Part shown: piece after piece, positions 6,350 through 14,247 of the stretch | Numbering within the stretch: position 1 is the first letter of the stretch | Layout: each line of letters opens with the position of its first letter | Virus record (IMG/VR): IMGVR_UViG_3300033182_001695 | Span: 1-44,962 of that record | Reading direction: 5' to 3' (one strand) | Source of the DNA: a virus | Length of the DNA stretch: 44,962 nucleotides | Made by a program: the position numbers and the translations under genes | Notes under the pieces: generated by a model | The model's database searches: none | Seen by the model: only the letters and a program-made list of their open reading frames with translations | Told to the model about the DNA's origin: nothing

Positions 6350-7199
6350 TTTACCAATAATAAGTGCTGATGAAAGACTAAAAGAGTCAAAAGGCATTAA
6401 AGGCTGTATCTTCGGTAAAAGTGGAATTGGTAAAACTTCTCTACTTTGGACTTTAGATGCAAAATCAACTCTATTTTTTGATCTCGAAGCTGGCGACCTA
6501 GCAGTTGAAGGATGGCAAGGTGACACAATCCGTCCTAAAACATGGGAAGAATGTTGTGACTTTGCTGTCTTTATCGGTGGCCCCAACCCAGCACTTCGAC
6601 CAGATCAAAAATTTTCTCAGGCACATTTTGACGCTGTTTGTCAAAAGTTCGGTGATCCTAAATCTCTCGATAAATATCAAACAATTTTCATCGATTCAAT
6701 AACTGTTGCTGGTCGTCTTTGCTTCCAACATTGCATGGGACAACCAGAAGCAATAAGTGAAAGAAGCGGTAAACCAGACACTAGAGGCGCTTATGGTTTA
6801 CATGGTCGTGAAATGATCGCTTGGCTAACTCACCTACAACATACCAGAAATAAGAACATCTGGTTCGTTGGCATCTTGGATGAAAAAGTTGATGACTTCA
6901 ATCGCAAAATCTTTATTCCCCAAATCGAAGGGTCAAAAACAGGTCTAGAGCTACCAGGCATTGTTGATGAGGTTATTACTATGTCTGAGATCAAACAAGA
7001 AGAAGGTGATCCCTACCGAGCTTTTATCTGTCAAACCATTAACCCTTTTGATTATCCAGCTAAGGATAGATCAAGGCGTTTAGAGGTAATTGAAGAACCC
7101 CACCTTGGCAAGCTTATGAAGAAAATTAAGGGTGACGCCAAGCCAATCAACGAGCATCTAAAAACTAATTTTAATAATATTAACTCAAATAATAAATAA
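6342..7199 (+). CDS. Phage RecA-like ATP-binding protein (AAA_24 type)
   Basis: This protein of about 285 residues has Walker A GKSGIGKT at residues 25-32 (counted from the ATG at 6342) and a Walker B-like strand (TIFIDSIT) near 110-117. AGGAGG at 6331-6336 is best spaced for the ATG at 6342; GTG at 6336 and ATG at 6339 are in-frame alternatives. This ATPase family accompanies phage single-strand annealing or SSB-like proteins and helicases, and is taken to load or drive recombination and replication factors. The downstream SSB-like gene starts after 3 bases. Confidence 0.82.
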   Translation: MSNLPIISADERLKESKGIKGCIFGKSGIGKTSLLWTLDAKSTLFFDLEAGDLAVEGWQGDTIRPKTWEECCDFAVFIGGPNPALRPDQKFSQAHFDAVCQKFGDPKSLDKYQTIFIDSITVAGRLCFQHCMGQPEAISERSGKPDTRGAYGLHGREMIAWLTHLQHTRNKNIWFVGILDEKVDDFNRKIFIPQIEGSKTGLELPGIVDEVITMSEIKQEEGDPYRAFICQTINPFDYPAKDRSRRLEVIEEPHLGKLMKKIKGDAKPINEHLKTNFNNINSNNK

Positions 7200-7202
7200 A
7201 CT

Positions 7203-7781
7203 ATGTGGAACGATTTTAATAATGCTGAAAATCAGCAATCTTTTGATGTAATTCCTAATAATACATTAGCAAAAGTAAGAATGACCATAAAACCAGGTGG
7301 TCATGACGATCAAAATCAGGGTTGGGATGGTGGCTATGCCACTAGAAACCAAGTTACTGGATCGGCTTATCTTTCTTGTGAATTTGTAGTTTTGGAAGGA
7401 GAATTTGCCAGAAGAAAAGTCTGGAGTTTAATTGGGCTTCACTCTCCTAAAGGGCCAGAATGGTCAAATATGGGAAGGAGCTTTATTAAGGGTATTTTAA
7501 ACTCTGCTAAAGGCATATCTGAAAATGATGATTCGCAAAAAGCACAAAGCGCTAGAAGAATCAATAGCATAGCAGATTTAAACCATATTGAATTTGTGGC
7601 TAAAATCACAGTTTCTCAGGATCAAAATGGCAATAATAGAAATGAAATAAAATCTGCCATAACCGCTGATCACAAAGATTATGCTAAAATTATGGGCAAT
7701 ATAGCCGTGCCAGATCAACCATCACAGCAACAAAATCCAACCAATAACACAAATAATAATCGGCCAGCTTGGGCTAAGTAA
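7203..7781 (+). CDS. SSB-like phage protein (DUF669 type)
   Basis: This 192-residue protein has the pattern WNDFNNAENQQSFDVIP, then KVRMTIKPGGHDDQNQGWDG, typical of a widespread alphaproteobacterial phage family resembling DUF669. The core EFVVLEGEFARRKVW is OB-fold-like. A flexible Gln/Asn/Pro-rich linker leads to a conserved-looking tip, NRPAWAK. Single-stranded DNA binding is the likely role, fitting its place between the RecA-like ATPase and a helicase. It has no Shine-Dalgarno sequence. Confidence 0.75.
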   Translation: MWNDFNNAENQQSFDVIPNNTLAKVRMTIKPGGHDDQNQGWDGGYATRNQVTGSAYLSCEFVVLEGEFARRKVWSLIGLHSPKGPEWSNMGRSFIKGILNSAKGISENDDSQKAQSARRINSIADLNHIEFVAKITVSQDQNGNNRNEIKSAITADHKDYAKIMGNIAVPDQPSQQQNPTNNTNNNRPAWAK

Positions 7782-7796
7782 AAATCATAAATAAAA

Positions 7797-9488
7797 ATGA
7801 TACTTAGACCTAGGCAACGAGAGTTCGTTAGCCAGAGTATTGCTGCTTTAAAGAAGCATGGTAATACTCTGGCTATTGCTCCCACAGGATGTGGTAAAAC
7901 TTTAATGCTATCTGCTGTTACTAAAGAAATTATTGGTAGCAACAATAAAGCATTAATCCTCGCCCATCGTGATGAGCTGACAAGCCAGAATAGAGATAAA
8001 TTCTTAAAGATTAACCCTCACACTTCTACATCAGTTTTTGATGCGAAAGAGAAGTCTTTTAATGGGCAAGTGACCTTTGCTATGGTTCAAACCCTAAGTC
8101 GCGAGAATAATTTAAAACTTTTACCAAAAATTCATCTTTTGGTAATTGACGAAACGCACCACGCAACTTCTGAAAGTTATCAAAAGGTAATTATTCGATT
8201 AAAAGAAATTAATCCAAATCTTTTAATTTATGGGGTTACAGCAACACCAAATAGAGGTGATAAGAAAAGTCTAAGCAAAATATTTTCTAATATTGCTGAT
8301 CAAATAAAAATATCAGAGCTTATTGCTTCTGGCCATCTTGTTCCACCTAAAACTTATATTATCGATGTTGGAACTCAAAAAACCCTAAAAGAAGTTAAAA
8401 AAACAGCTGGTGATTTCGACATGAAGGAAGTTGAAGAAATCATGAATAAATCGCCAATCAACGATGCAATTATTAAGCATTGGCAAGATAAAGCAGGAAG
8501 TAGAAAAACAGTTATTTTTTGCTCAACTATCAATCATGCCATATCAGTAAATAAGAGTTTCAATGAAAAGGGAATAAAATCAGTTCTAATTCATGGTAAC
8601 CTTACTGATGAAAACCGTAAATCGATTTTAGAGTCTTTTGAAAACAAAGATGCTCAGGTAATAGTTAATGTAGCTGTTCTAACTGAAGGCTGGGATTATC
8701 AGCCAACATCATGCGTTGTTTTACTTCGCCCCTCATCATTTAAATCAACAATGATTCAAATGATCGGTCGTGGGCTTCGTGTTGTTGATCAGGTTTTACA
8801 CCCCAATATCAAGAAAGATGATTGTGTAATTTTAGATTTTGGAACTTCCTCTCTAACTCATGGTTGCTTAGAAGTTGATGCAAATCTTGAGGTAGCAAAA
8901 AGAAAAGAAAGTGGGCAATCAGAAAGTTTGCCACAAAAAAGCTGTCCTGAGTGTAATTCCCTAATTCCAATAGCCTCAAAAGAATGTCCGCTTTGTGAAG
9001 CAAATTTAGAAGAAAGTGAAAATCAAGGAAAAGAGGAGTTATCCAATTTTGGAATGTTAGAGATTGATATTCTAACAGCAAAATCAAACTTTATGTGGTG
9101 CGATTTATTTGGTGACGAATCTTCCTTTATGGCAACAGGATTTAATGGTTATGCTGGAGTGTTTTTGCTAGAGAATAATTGGTATGCCATTGGAAGTGAT
9201 AATTTTAATATAGAGGTTATCTTTATTGGCAAAAAGCAAATTTGTTTAGCCAAAGCTGATGATTTTTTAAATAAATTTGAGACCTACGAGAACGCTCACA
9301 AATCAAATAAGTGGTTACACCAACCTGCATCAATAAAGCAAATTAACTGCTTACCCAGCAATTATAGAAACGATTTTAGCCTCACCAAATATAAGGCAGC
9401 AGTTCTGCTTAAATTCTTTTTTAATAAAAAAGCTATTCAAGAACTCCTATTTGAAGTGAGCAAAGAAATAGAAGGTGGTGAGTCATGA
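7797..9488 (+). CDS. Superfamily 2 DEAD/DEAH-type helicase
   Basis: This 563-residue protein contains APTGCGKT (motif I, 28-35), DETH (motif II, 118-121), TATP (motif III, 148-151), a helicase C domain with HGNLTDENR and TEGWD, and QMIGRGLR (motif VI, 321-328). It is related to RadD/YejH and phage DNA helicases that unwind or remodel DNA during replication. A zinc ribbon follows (Cys383, Cys386, Cys397, Cys400), then a 150-residue carboxyl domain I cannot assign. The stop codon overlaps the start of the next gene (ATGA), indicating coupled translation. Confidence 0.9.
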   Translation: MILRPRQREFVSQSIAALKKHGNTLAIAPTGCGKTLMLSAVTKEIIGSNNKALILAHRDELTSQNRDKFLKINPHTSTSVFDAKEKSFNGQVTFAMVQTLSRENNLKLLPKIHLLVIDETHHATSESYQKVIIRLKEINPNLLIYGVTATPNRGDKKSLSKIFSNIADQIKISELIASGHLVPPKTYIIDVGTQKTLKEVKKTAGDFDMKEVEEIMNKSPINDAIIKHWQDKAGSRKTVIFCSTINHAISVNKSFNEKGIKSVLIHGNLTDENRKSILESFENKDAQVIVNVAVLTEGWDYQPTSCVVLLRPSSFKSTMIQMIGRGLRVVDQVLHPNIKKDDCVILDFGTSSLTHGCLEVDANLEVAKRKESGQSESLPQKSCPECNSLIPIASKECPLCEANLEESENQGKEELSNFGMLEIDILTAKSNFMWCDLFGDESSFMATGFNGYAGVFLLENNWYAIGSDNFNIEVIFIGKKQICLAKADDFLNKFETYENAHKSNKWLHQPASIKQINCLPSNYRNDFSLTKYKAAVLLKFFFNKKAIQELLFEVSKEIEGGES

Positions 9489-9859
9489 AAGTATGTGCGC
9501 TTTGTTACAAAGAAGCAGGAGGATTTGGTTTTATTAAACCTCCATTAAGGGCTGGTTACTCAAGGAACTCAAGACATAGAAAGTATTTTTGTTCCAGAAA
9601 CTGCCAAGAGATTTTTAGTAAACTTTTTAAAAAAAATGAAATGATAGATATTACAAAAATGGAAAAGGAAGCAATTGAATCAACATTAAAACCACTTGGT
9701 AAATTTATCGCTGAAATTGGAATGGATCGTCCAGTTAGTTCTTACACAAGAGAAGAAGCACTTTGTTTGGCCGAGATTGTTGTTACTGCTTACCAAGAAT
9801 TTATGCAAAGCAAAGAAGATGATAGCGATATCATTAGTGGAGGTAAAGTGCATGCTTGA
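9485..9859 (+). CDS. DUF6511-like zinc-binding protein
   Basis: This 124-residue protein begins with CALC (residues 4-7), and FCSRNCQEIF (near 35-44) completes a four-Cys zinc site. The carboxyl half reads EIGMDRPVSSYTREEALCLAEIVVTAY, the conserved part of a phage family I take to be DUF6511. It overlaps the helicase by 4 bases and the nuclease gene by 8. A role in phage replication is inferred from the operon. Confidence 0.75.
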   Translation: MKVCALCYKEAGGFGFIKPPLRAGYSRNSRHRKYFCSRNCQEIFSKLFKKNEMIDITKMEKEAIESTLKPLGKFIAEIGMDRPVSSYTREEALCLAEIVVTAYQEFMQSKEDDSDIISGGKVHA

Positions 9860-10613
9860 TTTTAACCACCACCCTACATTATCAGAAAAAATTAGTGATC
9901 TAATTGATAAGTCCCTAACACAAAAACATGAAAACCAAAAACCTAGAAATTACCTTGGAGGTTCAAGACTAGGAGTAAAATGTAATCGTGCTTTACAATT
10001 TGAATATACTAATACCCCAAAAGATGAAGGTCAAAATTTCACAGGTAAAATATTAAGAATATTTCAGGCTGGTCATGTTTTTGAAGATCTCGCAATTAAA
10101 TGGCTAAGAGATGCGGGCTTTGAATTAATCACCAATAAGAAAAACGGCGATCAGTTTGGTTTTAGTGTGGCTAATGGTAAAATTAGAGGGCATATTGATG
10201 GAATAATTTTCAACGCTCCAAATAGTCTGGATCTTTCATTTCCAATGCTTTGGGAGTGTAAATCTATGAACGACAAATCTTTTAATGAAACTGTTAAAAA
10301 AGGATTAGTTGTTTCAAAGCCAGTTTATGCAAGTCAAGTAGCTGTTTATCAGGCTTATATGGAAGGTTCAATTCCTAACATTTCAGAGAATCCTGCTCTT
10401 TTTACTGCGATCAACAAAGATACGGCAGAACTTTATTTCGAGTTAATTCCATTTGTTAAATCTCTAGCTCAAAGGATGAGTGATAAAGGAGTTAATATTC
10501 TAAGGGCCACCGAAAGTCATGAATTGTTACCAAGAATATCCAACGATCCCTCTTATTTTGAGTGTAAGTTCTGCCCTTGGCAAATTAGATGTAGAGAGGT
10601 GAGCAATGGATAA
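9852..10613 (+). CDS. Cas4/RecB-like PD-(D/E)xK nuclease with four cysteines
   Basis: This 253-residue protein starts at ATG 9852; an in-frame extension to 9696 only overlaps the previous gene and is unlikely. The nuclease core is His75 (GHVFED), Asp116 (GHIDGI), Glu135 and Lys137 (WECKS). Cys44 (GVKCNRAL) with Cys238, Cys241 and Cys247 at the end (CKFCPWQIRC) reproduces the Cas4/AddB iron-sulfur arrangement. It probably acts as a single-strand exonuclease with the neighbouring helicase and SSB-like protein. There is no cas gene or CRISPR array nearby. It overlaps the primase gene by 8 bases. Confidence 0.85.
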   Translation: MLDFNHHPTLSEKISDLIDKSLTQKHENQKPRNYLGGSRLGVKCNRALQFEYTNTPKDEGQNFTGKILRIFQAGHVFEDLAIKWLRDAGFELITNKKNGDQFGFSVANGKIRGHIDGIIFNAPNSLDLSFPMLWECKSMNDKSFNETVKKGLVVSKPVYASQVAVYQAYMEGSIPNISENPALFTAINKDTAELYFELIPFVKSLAQRMSDKGVNILRATESHELLPRISNDPSYFECKFCPWQIRCREVSNG

Positions 10614-12723
10614 GTTTTTAGATTTTAATAATGCCAATAATCAAAAAGAAATTAATCGTGAGAAGATTGATGTTGAGCAAATCAGAAGTAATCTTTTAAA
10701 CAGAATTGAGGATGTTCTTTTTTACCTATTTCCAAGTGGCAGGATTCAAAATAAGCAATTTTATATTGGAAATATTAAGGGTGAACAAGGCAAAAGCCTA
10801 GTCATTCAACTTACTGGTGATAAGCAAGGTAACTGGTTTGATTTTGCAACTTCACAAGGTGGTGATATTTTCACCCTTTGGCAAGAAGTGATGGGATATC
10901 AAAAATCAGACTTTCCAAAGCTCTTAAATGAAATTAATGAGTGGCTTGGAAATACTCCAGCTATTTCCAAAACACAAATAACTAAAAAATCCCCTCCATT
11001 AGATAATTTAGGCAAACCAACTGCTGAGTGGAATTACTTTGATAAAAATAACAAATTACTGGCTGTTGTATCTCGCTATGATACTGATAAAGGAAAAGAG
11101 TTCAGGGTCTGGGATATAAAATCAAGAAAATCAAAAGCACCGGAAATAAGGCCACTTTACAACATCCCTCACATAAAGGACTCAAACAAAATTATTCTTG
11201 TTGAAGGTGAAAAAAGTGCTGACGCTTTAATTGAATTTGGCTTTGCTGCTACAACTGCTATGTTTGGTGCAAATGCCCCATTAGATAAAACTGACTGGTC
11301 ACCACTTAAAGATAAGGAGGTGATAATTTGGCCTGATAATGATGAGGCTGGAATCAGTTATGCTAAAAAGCTCTCAGATCATCTTCAAGGCACAGCATTA
11401 TTTATTTCTACTTTAACACCACCAGAAGGCAAAGAAGAAAAATGGGATGCCTATGATGCTATAAAAGAAAAGTTTGATGTGAGAAGCTTCTTAAATAAGG
11501 CAAAAAATAATAGTTTGAATCTGCCGATTTATCTTATCACAGAATTATTAAATGATAATTCCCCAATGCCAAGAGACATAATTTCACCAAGATTATTAAC
11601 TCCTGGCGGGATGTTAGTTATTGGAGGTGCGCCTAAAGTTGGTAAAAGTGACTTTTTAATTAACTTTCTAATGCACATGGCAGCTGGTGAGAAATTTCTT
11701 GGCTTCAAACCACCGAAGCCATTAAAAGTGTTTTACCTTCAGGCCGAGATTGGCTATCACTATATGAGAGAGAGAGTTCAAAAGCTTAAAATCTCAAAGA
11801 ATATAGCTACAAGAGCAGCAAAGAATCTGTCCATCACTTCCAATGTTCACATGATTTTAAATGATGGTGGTATTGAGGCAGTTAAAAGAGCCATAAAGAT
11901 AAGTTTTGGAGAAGAAAAGCCAGATATCATTTGTATTGACCCTATTAGAAATTTATTTGATGGGGGAAGCGAAAATTCAAGTGAAAATGATAATAGTGAT
12001 ATGCTTTTCTTCTTACAAAATCGAGTTGAAAAGTTGCGCTCTATTATCAACCCAGATATGGGCATTATTCTTTGTCATCATACCAGAAAAATTAAAAAGA
12101 AAGATTTAGAAGAAGATCCATTTCAAGCATTTTCAGGGGCTGGTAGTTTAAGAAGTTTTTATTCAAGCGGACTTATTCTTCATCGCCCAGACGAGCTTGA
12201 ATCAAGAATACATCTTTATTTTGAGCTTCGTAATGGCTCTTCAATTCCACGCAAAATAGTAGAAAAAGAAGATGGCAAGTGGGTTGAATTAAATCCAATG
12301 TCCGAGCGTTTAGTTCGTCAAAGCTATGGTGAAAAATTAGACGCTGAACGAGACCGCAGAGGTGATATTATTATTGATCTAATTAGATCAGAAGCGTTAA
12401 CCGGTAATTTCTATACCAATAATCAATTTGCCGAGAAATTTGAAAACAAACATGGTCTTGGCCATATCGATTCAATCAGAAGAAGAATATCAGTTTTAAG
12501 CACAAAAGGCTTCATTAAATATAAGAAAAGCTACTCAGAGCTTGGACTCAAGCAAATAAAGTCTAGGTACGGAATATTGTGCGTTAAAGACATGAAATAT
12601 AAAGGCAATGACAGAACAAAAGACATACTTCCAACTCATTATAAATCACCGAATTTTGGAACAATTTTAGAAGTAGAAGGCATCAATATTTGGCCAGAAC
12701 ATGAGGGGGGAAAAGATGAATAA
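10606..12723 (+). CDS. TOPRIM primase fused to RepA-like ATPase/helicase
   Basis: This 705-residue replication protein has an amino domain with GNWFDFATSQGGDIF (75-89), as in zinc-less phage primases. A TOPRIM domain follows, with VEGEKSADAL (Glu200) and WPDNDEAG (242-249). An AAA/RecA-fold ATPase then has GGAPKVGKS (340-348) and IICIDP (441-446). The last 120 residues look like winged-helix DNA binding (DSIRRRISVLSTKGFIKY). It should prime and unwind DNA at the phage origin. Iteron-like repeats begin immediately after its end. It has a purine-rich ribosome site and overlapping starts on both sides. Confidence 0.88.
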   Translation: MDKFLDFNNANNQKEINREKIDVEQIRSNLLNRIEDVLFYLFPSGRIQNKQFYIGNIKGEQGKSLVIQLTGDKQGNWFDFATSQGGDIFTLWQEVMGYQKSDFPKLLNEINEWLGNTPAISKTQITKKSPPLDNLGKPTAEWNYFDKNNKLLAVVSRYDTDKGKEFRVWDIKSRKSKAPEIRPLYNIPHIKDSNKIILVEGEKSADALIEFGFAATTAMFGANAPLDKTDWSPLKDKEVIIWPDNDEAGISYAKKLSDHLQGTALFISTLTPPEGKEEKWDAYDAIKEKFDVRSFLNKAKNNSLNLPIYLITELLNDNSPMPRDIISPRLLTPGGMLVIGGAPKVGKSDFLINFLMHMAAGEKFLGFKPPKPLKVFYLQAEIGYHYMRERVQKLKISKNIATRAAKNLSITSNVHMILNDGGIEAVKRAIKISFGEEKPDIICIDPIRNLFDGGSENSSENDNSDMLFFLQNRVEKLRSIINPDMGIILCHHTRKIKKKDLEEDPFQAFSGAGSLRSFYSSGLILHRPDELESRIHLYFELRNGSSIPRKIVEKEDGKWVELNPMSERLVRQSYGEKLDAERDRRGDIIIDLIRSEALTGNFYTNNQFAEKFENKHGLGHIDSIRRRISVLSTKGFIKYKKSYSELGLKQIKSRYGILCVKDMKYKGNDRTKDILPTHYKSPNFGTILEVEGINIWPEHEGGKDE

Positions 12724-13096
12724 TATATCAAAAAATGAAGTTGGGATGAGAAGTTGGGATGAAAAATCCCAACTGCACAACTTCCCTCTCAAGCCAGTAA
12801 ATACCGAAGTTGTGCAGTTTTTGTTGAAGTTGGGACTTTTTAAATTCGTCAAACTGTGTTCAAGCCAGATTCTACAAAGCTTTATTGAAGTTGGGACGAC
12901 CTCCAAAAAATGGTCAAAAAAATTGAAGTTGGGATACGCCTGCCAACTTGCTGTGGAACTGGCCTTAAGCCTCTTTTTGAAGTTATGGGATTGTAACCCC
13001 CCATATAAATATGGGGGTATGAAACCCCCCATATTATTTTATGGGGTTTACCAAATCGCATTCGAAATTTTATTAACTAATCAAACTAAGAAATGA
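12716..13096 (+). CDS. Possible protein gene overlapping iteron-like repeats
   Basis: This 126-codon frame begins at an ATG five bases after GAGGGGGG, overlaps the primase stop by 8 bases, and ends in TGA overlapping the ATG of the RuvC-like gene. Those junctions match the other coupled early genes. Against it, the protein is low in recognisable features, and the DNA repeats it contains fall in different reading frames, as expected if the DNA rather than the protein is conserved. I see no domain. It may be translated only to couple its neighbours. Confidence 0.4.
   Translation: MNNISKNEVGMRSWDEKSQLHNFPLKPVNTEVVQFLLKLGLFKFVKLCSSQILQSFIEVGTTSKKWSKKLKLGYACQLAVELALSLFLKLWDCNPPYKYGGMKPPILFYGVYQIAFEILLTNQTKK
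12737..12990 (+). repeat. GAAGTTGGGA iteron-like repeats, candidate replication origin
   Basis: GAAGTTGGGA or close variants occur at 12737, 12750, 12826, 12887, 12925 and 12979 (the last as GAAGTTATGGGA), and an inverted unit TCCCAACT lies at 12767-12774. A perfect 12-bp inverted repeat, CTGCACAACTTC (12773-12784) with GAAGTTGTGCAG (12806-12817), sits among them. The units are read in more than one frame. Repeats beside a primase-helicase gene are the usual layout of a phage origin. Confidence 0.5.
12998..13049. repeat. Two related GC-armed palindromes
   Basis: CCCCCATAT (12998-13006) and ATATGGGGG (13009-13017) form a perfect stem with a two-base loop. A second copy pairs CCCCATA (13027-13033) with TATGGGG (13040-13046) and continues as AAA/TTT beyond a bulge. 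They follow the iteron-like repeats and may be part of the origin or a transcription attenuator. Confidence 0.5.
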
Positions 13097-13548
13097 AAAC
13101 ACAAAAAATTCTAGCTCTTGATCTTGGTACAAAAACAGGATGGGCATTGCAAGACACAAATCAAATAACCAGCGGTATTGAGTTATTCGCTGCTGGTCGT
13201 TTTGAAGGCGGAGGTATGCGTTATCTGCGTTTTAAGAAATGGCTTGAGGAAATTAACAAGCTTTGTGATGGCATTGACCAAATTCATTTTGAAGAAGTAA
13301 GACGACATATTGGGGTTGATGCTGCCCATGCTTATGGTGGCTTTTTGGCTCACCTTTCAAGTTGGTGTGAAGAAAAACAAATCCCCTATTCTGGAGTTCC
13401 AGTTGGAACAATCAAAAAACACATCACCGGCAAAGGAAATTCAAATAAACAAGCAATCATCAATGCCGTTAAAGCTCTTGGTTTTAGCCCTACAGATGAT
13501 AATGAGGCAGATGCTTTGGCTTTGCTTGATTTAATCAGAAATAAATAG
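13093..13548 (+). CDS. RuvC-like Holliday-junction endonuclease
   Basis: This 151-residue protein has the RNase H-fold pattern ALDLGTKTGWA (Asp10), HFEEV (Glu67/Glu68) and DDNEADALALLDLI (Asp140), with the acidic metal-binding positions of RuvC and phage RuvC-like resolvases. It should cut branched DNA before packaging or during recombination. The length is typical. Its ATG overlaps the stop of the preceding frame. Confidence 0.88.
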   Translation: MKTQKILALDLGTKTGWALQDTNQITSGIELFAAGRFEGGGMRYLRFKKWLEEINKLCDGIDQIHFEEVRRHIGVDAAHAYGGFLAHLSSWCEEKQIPYSGVPVGTIKKHITGKGNSNKQAIINAVKALGFSPTDDNEADALALLDLIRNK

Positions 13549-13550
13549 CC

Positions 13551-13769
13551 ATGCACAAGAAATACAGAAGCCCACTGGGTAAGATTCAAATTGATAAAAT
13601 TGATCCAGAAGCAGTCAAAAAGAAAGGCTGGGAGCGAGATGGTATTTTGGTCATCAATGTTAATGACAAAAGGCTGTCATGGCCAGAAAAAGAACTGATT
13701 AAGCAAATTGGAAATAGAATTTATAAAACTAAAATTAAGGAGAAAAATAATGGAAAAACAACAACTTGA
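13551..13769 (+). CDS. Small conserved phage protein
   Basis: This 72-residue protein starts MHKKYRSPLGKIQIDKIDPE, continues with KKKGWERDGILVINVNDKRL, and has SWPEKELIKQIGNRIY near the end. Similar short proteins recur between the resolvase and DUF6362 genes of alphaproteobacterial phages; the function is unknown. It starts 3 bases after the resolvase stop and overlaps the next gene by 20 bases in another frame. AAGGAG for that gene lies within it. Confidence 0.7.
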   Translation: MHKKYRSPLGKIQIDKIDPEAVKKKGWERDGILVINVNDKRLSWPEKELIKQIGNRIYKTKIKEKNNGKTTT

Positions 13770-14127
13770 CGAACAACAAATCATAGCAATGTTAAAAGAA
13801 GCGGTGAGAACTTTAAGACGACTTCCATCTGTCAGAGTGCAAGGCTATTTTTGCTCATGGCCAGAGATTATTTATACCGAAAGAGAAATAATGCGAATGG
13901 ATCAAAAAACCAAAACATGGCCACCAACTCCTGAAGCAATATCGAGAATGGAAATAGCAGTATCGTGGTTAAACCTTCTTGAAACAACCGAACAAAGGAA
14001 GATTGTATGGATGAGAGCAAACAACATTCCTTGGAATGAAATTTGTAAAACTTTTGGAATTTGTCGATCAATGGCTAATAAAAGATGGAAAAAAGCTATA
14101 GAAAAAATCTGTCATAAAAGGGTTTAA
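13750..14127 (+). CDS. DUF6362-like phage protein with HTH
   Basis: The ATG at 13750 follows AAGGAG with a normal gap and gives a 125-residue protein. It shows LRRLPSVRVQGYFCSWPEI (about 22-40), then TPEAISRMEIAVSWL, and a sigma-like helix-turn-helix near the end (IPWNEICKTFGICRSMANKRW). This is the DUF6362 pattern. In lambda-like alphaproteobacterial phages the gene usually precedes the terminase genes; here about 5 kb of accessory DNA separates them. A late-gene regulator is a reasonable guess. Confidence 0.78.
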   Translation: MEKQQLDEQQIIAMLKEAVRTLRRLPSVRVQGYFCSWPEIIYTEREIMRMDQKTKTWPPTPEAISRMEIAVSWLNLLETTEQRKIVWMRANNIPWNEICKTFGICRSMANKRWKKAIEKICHKRV

Positions 14128-14128
14128 G

Positions 14129-14224
14129 ATGACAGAAGAGGACACAAGAGGAAACCTTGAAAAAAAGTAGTGGACACTTTGGGCTTATTTCCGTTATATT
14201 TTTCTCACGATCTAAAAAAGTGTC
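14129..14224 (+). other. Short relic-like segment with inverted repeat
   Basis: ATG at 14129 opens a 13-codon frame (MTEEDTRGNLEKK) that ends in TAG at 14168. It is followed by GACACTTT (14173-14180) and its inverse AAAGTGTC (14217-14224). The first half looks like the start of a truncated early gene. The TGGACACTTT string resembles ends of some IS3-type elements, but no transposase is present. It marks the border between the replication operon and the accessory block. Confidence 0.35.
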
Positions 14225-14247
14225 TAAAAATTTTTATCACAAAATTT

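Noticed and set aside
9696-9851. Longer start for the Cas4-like nuclease
   Set aside because: The extension lies wholly within the preceding gene in another frame; ATG 9852 gives the family-like start.
9852-10613. CRISPR-associated Cas4
   Set aside because: No repeat array or other cas genes are present; phage replication context explains the nuclease.
12737-12990. CRISPR-like array
   Set aside because: Units are short (10-12 bp), spacing is irregular and some are inverted; iterons fit better.
14173-14224. Insertion sequence
   Set aside because: Only an 8-bp inverted repeat resembling an IS end is present; there is no transposase or second end.
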